This document shows, piece after piece, positions 33,573 to 35,343 of a stretch of 35,343 nt of DNA (position 1 is its first letter; every line of letters starts with the position of its first letter). The position numbers were made by a program, and so were the translations under genes. The DNA is taken from the NCBI GenBank assembly GCA_047629355.1, contig JBLHWU010000037.1:1-35343 (forward strand), in the 5' to 3' direction. Origin of the DNA: CAYUNA01 sp047629355. GTDB taxonomy: Bacteria > Bacteroidota > Bacteroidia > Chitinophagales > Saprospiraceae. The notes below the pieces were generated by a model. That model had not been told where the DNA came from. It did no database searches and saw only the letters and a list, made by a program, of their open reading frames with translations.

Positions 33573-34245
33573 TTTCAACCAATATTTTTTTAAAAAAAGG
33601 CAACTAATTCCTAATCTATTTCGTTTATATATCGTTAGATTCGTGCATGTGCTATTAGAATTACCCATTATTTTTCCTACAAATTATAGTAAAAAAACGA
33701 CGAATTAATAAAATTTTAAGGAACGTTAATTTCTTTAACTTACCAGACACAACGAGATATACCAGCTGATTTTCAAGATATTACGGACATTAAATTTACT
33801 AATATAATCGACAATACCATTTTTCGTGTGCACTTTTACGTTTAGATTCGTCTTATATACCGAATTGCGAAACGAAAATAATCACACTTAAAAATGGAGA
33901 TTAAAGCGAAAAGCAACCCATTGAAAGTATCGCTATAAGGCATCTGTGAATACACATTTTTACTATCAGTCCAGCATTTTCGACATCGTAAAAAACAATT
34001 CCTATGAGCAAACTACACAATAAGTTAGCCAAAGCGCGACAGATTTTTAATCAAGTTTACACGTACAATTAAGCCAGTTTCGAGCGTCTTAAATGCTTCA
34101 CAAAACGTATATTTGATGGAATAGACCGTCAAAAGGGTTAGAAACTGATAAGTATTGCGAAAAAAAACAAAAAAGAGCTAAACGTAGTTCTGACAAAAAT
34201 TGACAACTTCTTTGTTTTTAAAAATGATGCAATCGAAATAAAGAC
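33573..34245. other. Gene-free region with possible coding remnants
   Basis: No intact gene is visible. From ATG at 34004 the frame reads MSKLHNKLAKARQIFNQVYT, stops at 34070, then continues in the same frame with '...RLKCFTKRIFDGIDRQKG', a TAG, and '...KKNKKELNVVLTKIDNFF', running into the first array unit. These look like a peptide-coding stretch broken by two stops, but no family is recognised. Elsewhere the region is AT-rich and featureless. Confidence 0.25.
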
Positions 34246-34305
34246 TTTAGGGTGTTCTCATAGTGTGTGGGTTGCCCCTTCCAATTTGGCTGGGGCAACT
34301 TTTTT
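34246..34305 (+). ncRNA. Array unit 1: conserved leader, hairpin, T run
   Basis: Conserved head TTTAGGGTGTTCTCATAGTG (then TGTG) at 34246-34269. A stem GTTGCCCC (34271-34278) with GGGGCAAC (34292-34299) follows, with a small CCA/TGG inner pairing, then TTTTTT. It has the shape of a short RNA ending in an intrinsic terminator. No TAnnTTTG promoter is visible directly upstream. Confidence 0.5.
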
Positions 34306-34411
34306 AAACTTTGATTCTGCATCCAATAGCTAAAAGTAGCTATAAAAAGCAAAATTTCCTTGTCTTGCAAATCGAGTAAATCGAAAGAATCAAGACAATT
34401 GAGATGATCAT

Positions 34412-34471
34412 TTTAGGGTGTTCTCATAGTGTGTGGGTTGCCCCTTCCAATTTGGCTGGGGCAACTTTTTT
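34412..34471 (+). ncRNA. Array unit 2: identical to unit 1
   Basis: Same head (34412-34435), same stem (34437-34444 with 34458-34465) and T run. It starts exactly 166 bases after unit 1. The spacer between units 1 and 2 is also duplicated between units 2 and 3 with about four single-base transitions, so this is a tandem 166-base repeat. Confidence 0.5.
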
Positions 34472-34577
34472 AAACTTTGATTCTGCATCCAATAGCTAAA
34501 AGTAGCTATGAAAAGCAAAATTTCCTTGTCTTGCAAATCGAGTAAATCGAAAGAATCAAAACAACCGAGATAATCAT

Positions 34578-34640
34578 TTTAGGGTGTTCTCATAGTGTGT
34601 GACCAGCCCGAAACCGTTTGGCGGTAGGGCTGGTTTTTTA
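34578..34640 (+). ncRNA. Array unit 3: same head, different stem
   Basis: Head identical (34578-34601). The stem is now ACCAGCCC (34602-34609) with GGGCTGGT (34627-34634), plus an inner ACCG/CGGT pairing, then a T run. Five of the eight pairs differ from unit 1 on both sides (compensated), so the pairing and not the sequence is kept. Confidence 0.5.
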
Positions 34641-34689
34641 GGGAAACCTCAACAGAAAAAGGTTAGAAAAGCTGACCAAAGGTTTTAAA

Positions 34690-34754
34690 TAGTGGGTGTT
34701 CTAATAGTGTGTGGGCTACCCCGACGGACTTGTCCGGAGGGGGTAGTATTTTTT
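34690..34754 (+). ncRNA. Array unit 4: same head, third stem type
   Basis: Head GGGTGTTCTAATAGTGTGTG (34694-34713), one base different from the others. The stem GCTACCCC (34715-34722) pairs with GGGGTAGT (34740-34747) using one G-T pair, with an inner CGGAC/GTCCG stem, then TATTTTTT. It starts 112 bases after unit 3 and has a different, shorter spacer. Confidence 0.5.
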
Positions 34755-34848
34755 CCTGCGTAGGGCCATTCCAAGCGTAAAACCGATTTAAGTGACTATA
34801 CAAGGAATATGTAAGTACTTACTATTTGAGAAAGAAAATATGGTATTT

Positions 34849-34958
34849 AGGCAAAGTAAAATAATAAATTAGCTATTTATAGACAGCCCTTCTTCCGTTT
34901 AAGAAAACTAAAAAAATGACTAGTCTAAGATGACTACTTTATTAATTTATTTTGCCTT
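34849..34958. repeat. Imperfect AT-rich palindrome right of the array
   Basis: AGGCAAAGTAAAATAATAAA at 34849-34868 pairs imperfectly with TTTATTAATTTATTTTGCCT at about 34938-34957. A further hairpin (AGAGAAATTT/AAATTTCTCT) is at 35114-35146. No gene is seen from 34755 to 35300. Confidence 0.45.
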
Positions 34959-35226
34959 ATTGTAGCGTAATAAGCTTTTCAAATGTGGAGTAGATAGAAG
35001 AGGATTTATTTTATTGGATGAACAAAGACCTCGTTTGAAAGTTGTGTCCATTCAACCTTTTATAAATTGATATTTCACTCGGATGTTGTTGAGTTATCCA
35101 AAGGGATAAGGAGAGAGAAATTTGGCTTTAGTACTTAAATTTCTCTTTCAAAATTCAAAAAAAACATGTATTCCTACCGCATTTTCTCACCCACAAACCC
35201 ATCCTCCTTATACTTAAATAATAGGC

Positions 35227-35245
35227 GGTGTATCAAATGTAATGC
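35227..35245. mobile_element. Possible left end of an IS element
   Basis: GGTGTATCAAATGTAATGC lies 58 bases before the -7 box and ATG of the partial gene at the edge. A GGTG start is common for IS1-family ends. Only one end is inside the window, so this cannot be confirmed. Confidence 0.25.
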
Positions 35246-35274
35246 TTTGAAAAATGACAACGAAGACAAATTCA

Positions 35275-35282
35275 TAACTTTG
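35275..35282 (+). promoter_or_regulatory. -7 box before the edge gene (TAACTTTG)
   Basis: Perfect TAnnTTTG match, with TTTG at 35246-35249 as a possible -33 element (25-base spacing, slightly long). It is 22 bases before the ATG at 35304. Confidence 0.45.
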
Positions 35283-35303
35283 TAGTAACCACACTCAAAG
35301 CTT

Positions 35304-35343
35304 ATGTATATATATTGTCCAAGTTGCCACAGCACAAATATAA
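35304..35343 (+). CDS. Start of a zinc-ribbon protein, possibly IS1-like InsA (partial)
   Basis: Only 13 codons are inside the window: MYIYCPSCHSTNI. The CPxC near the N-terminus is the first half of a zinc ribbon as in IS1-family InsA and related transposases. With the possible terminal repeat at 35227 and its own promoter box this fits an insertion sequence entering the window, but other zinc-ribbon proteins are equally possible. Confidence 0.4.
   Translation, partial: MYIYCPSCHSTNI

Larger units (their letters stand above)
34246..34754. repeat. Four-unit tandem array
   Basis: Spacing is 166, 166 and 112 bases. Units 1 and 2 with their spacers are near-identical. Units 3 and 4 keep only the head and the hairpin architecture. 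No ORF covers the array. The surroundings (33.6-35.3 kb) hold no intact gene. Confidence 0.85.

Noticed and set aside
33454..33708. 84-residue ORF overlapping the dehalogenase end
   Set aside because: It shares most of its length with the dehalogenase in another frame and has no family resemblance.
34246..34754. CRISPR array or type III toxin-antitoxin RNA repeat
   Set aside because: Repeats are only 19-24 bases at 166/166/112-base spacing, the spacers are near-identical, and every unit ends in a terminator-like hairpin. No cas or ToxN-like gene is present.
34246..34754. Integron attC sites
   Set aside because: The GTTRRRY/RYYYAAC core pairs were not found, there are no cassettes between units, and no integrase is in the window.

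Overview
The window reads as a stretch of Bacteroidota chromosome, probably from the Saprospiria (Saprospiraceae-like). This rests on type IX secretion sorting tails, TAnnTTTG promoter boxes, near absence of Shine-Dalgarno motifs, low GC, and the DUF1800/DUF1501, CotH and DUF5522 genes. The genus is inference. No rRNA, tRNA or CRISPR array was seen.

Layout. 1-2.4 kb: a zinc-binding protein with a pRiA4b ORF-3-like motif, a small helical protein, and a decayed secreted leucine-rich-repeat gene with a type IX tail. 2.8-5.5 kb: gyrA. 6.1-7.5 kb: an exported TPR protein. 7.6-11.3 kb: a DUF5522 protein, a frameshifted small ORF, and two tandem secreted CotH-type kinases separated by a 39-bp-arm hairpin. 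12.4-15.8 kb: pyruvate carboxylase, whose upstream kilobase is packed with palindromes. 15.9-17.4 kb: a DEAH helicase. 18.2-21.7 kb: the DUF1800/DUF1501 export pair. 22.4-28.6 kb: polyphosphate kinase, a DUF72 protein, an M28 peptidase and a lysophospholipase-like hydrolase. 28.8-29.4 kb: a decayed lipoprotein gene. 30.1-33.6 kb: a MeaB/ArgK-type GTPase, a family 2 glycosyltransferase and a haloalkane-dehalogenase-like hydrolase. 33.6-35.3 kb: no intact gene, but a tandem array of four RNA-like units, and at the very edge the start of a possible transposase.

Functionally the intact genes are mostly single transcription units: housekeeping (gyrase, pyruvate carboxylase, polyphosphate kinase, B12-mutase chaperone) mixed with surface or exported proteins. 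Two features stand out. First, the array at 34.25-34.75 kb: four copies of a conserved 19-20 nt leader, each followed by a hairpin whose sequence differs among three of the copies while its pairing is kept, ending in a T run. This looks like a family of short terminator-ended RNAs. Second, almost every intergenic gap holds a long imperfect palindrome. Several fall into families shared between distant sites, and one appears to have supplied the last codons of the MeaB gene. Frameshifts and stops are confined to three small accessory genes while all large genes are intact, which favours real gene decay over sequencing error.
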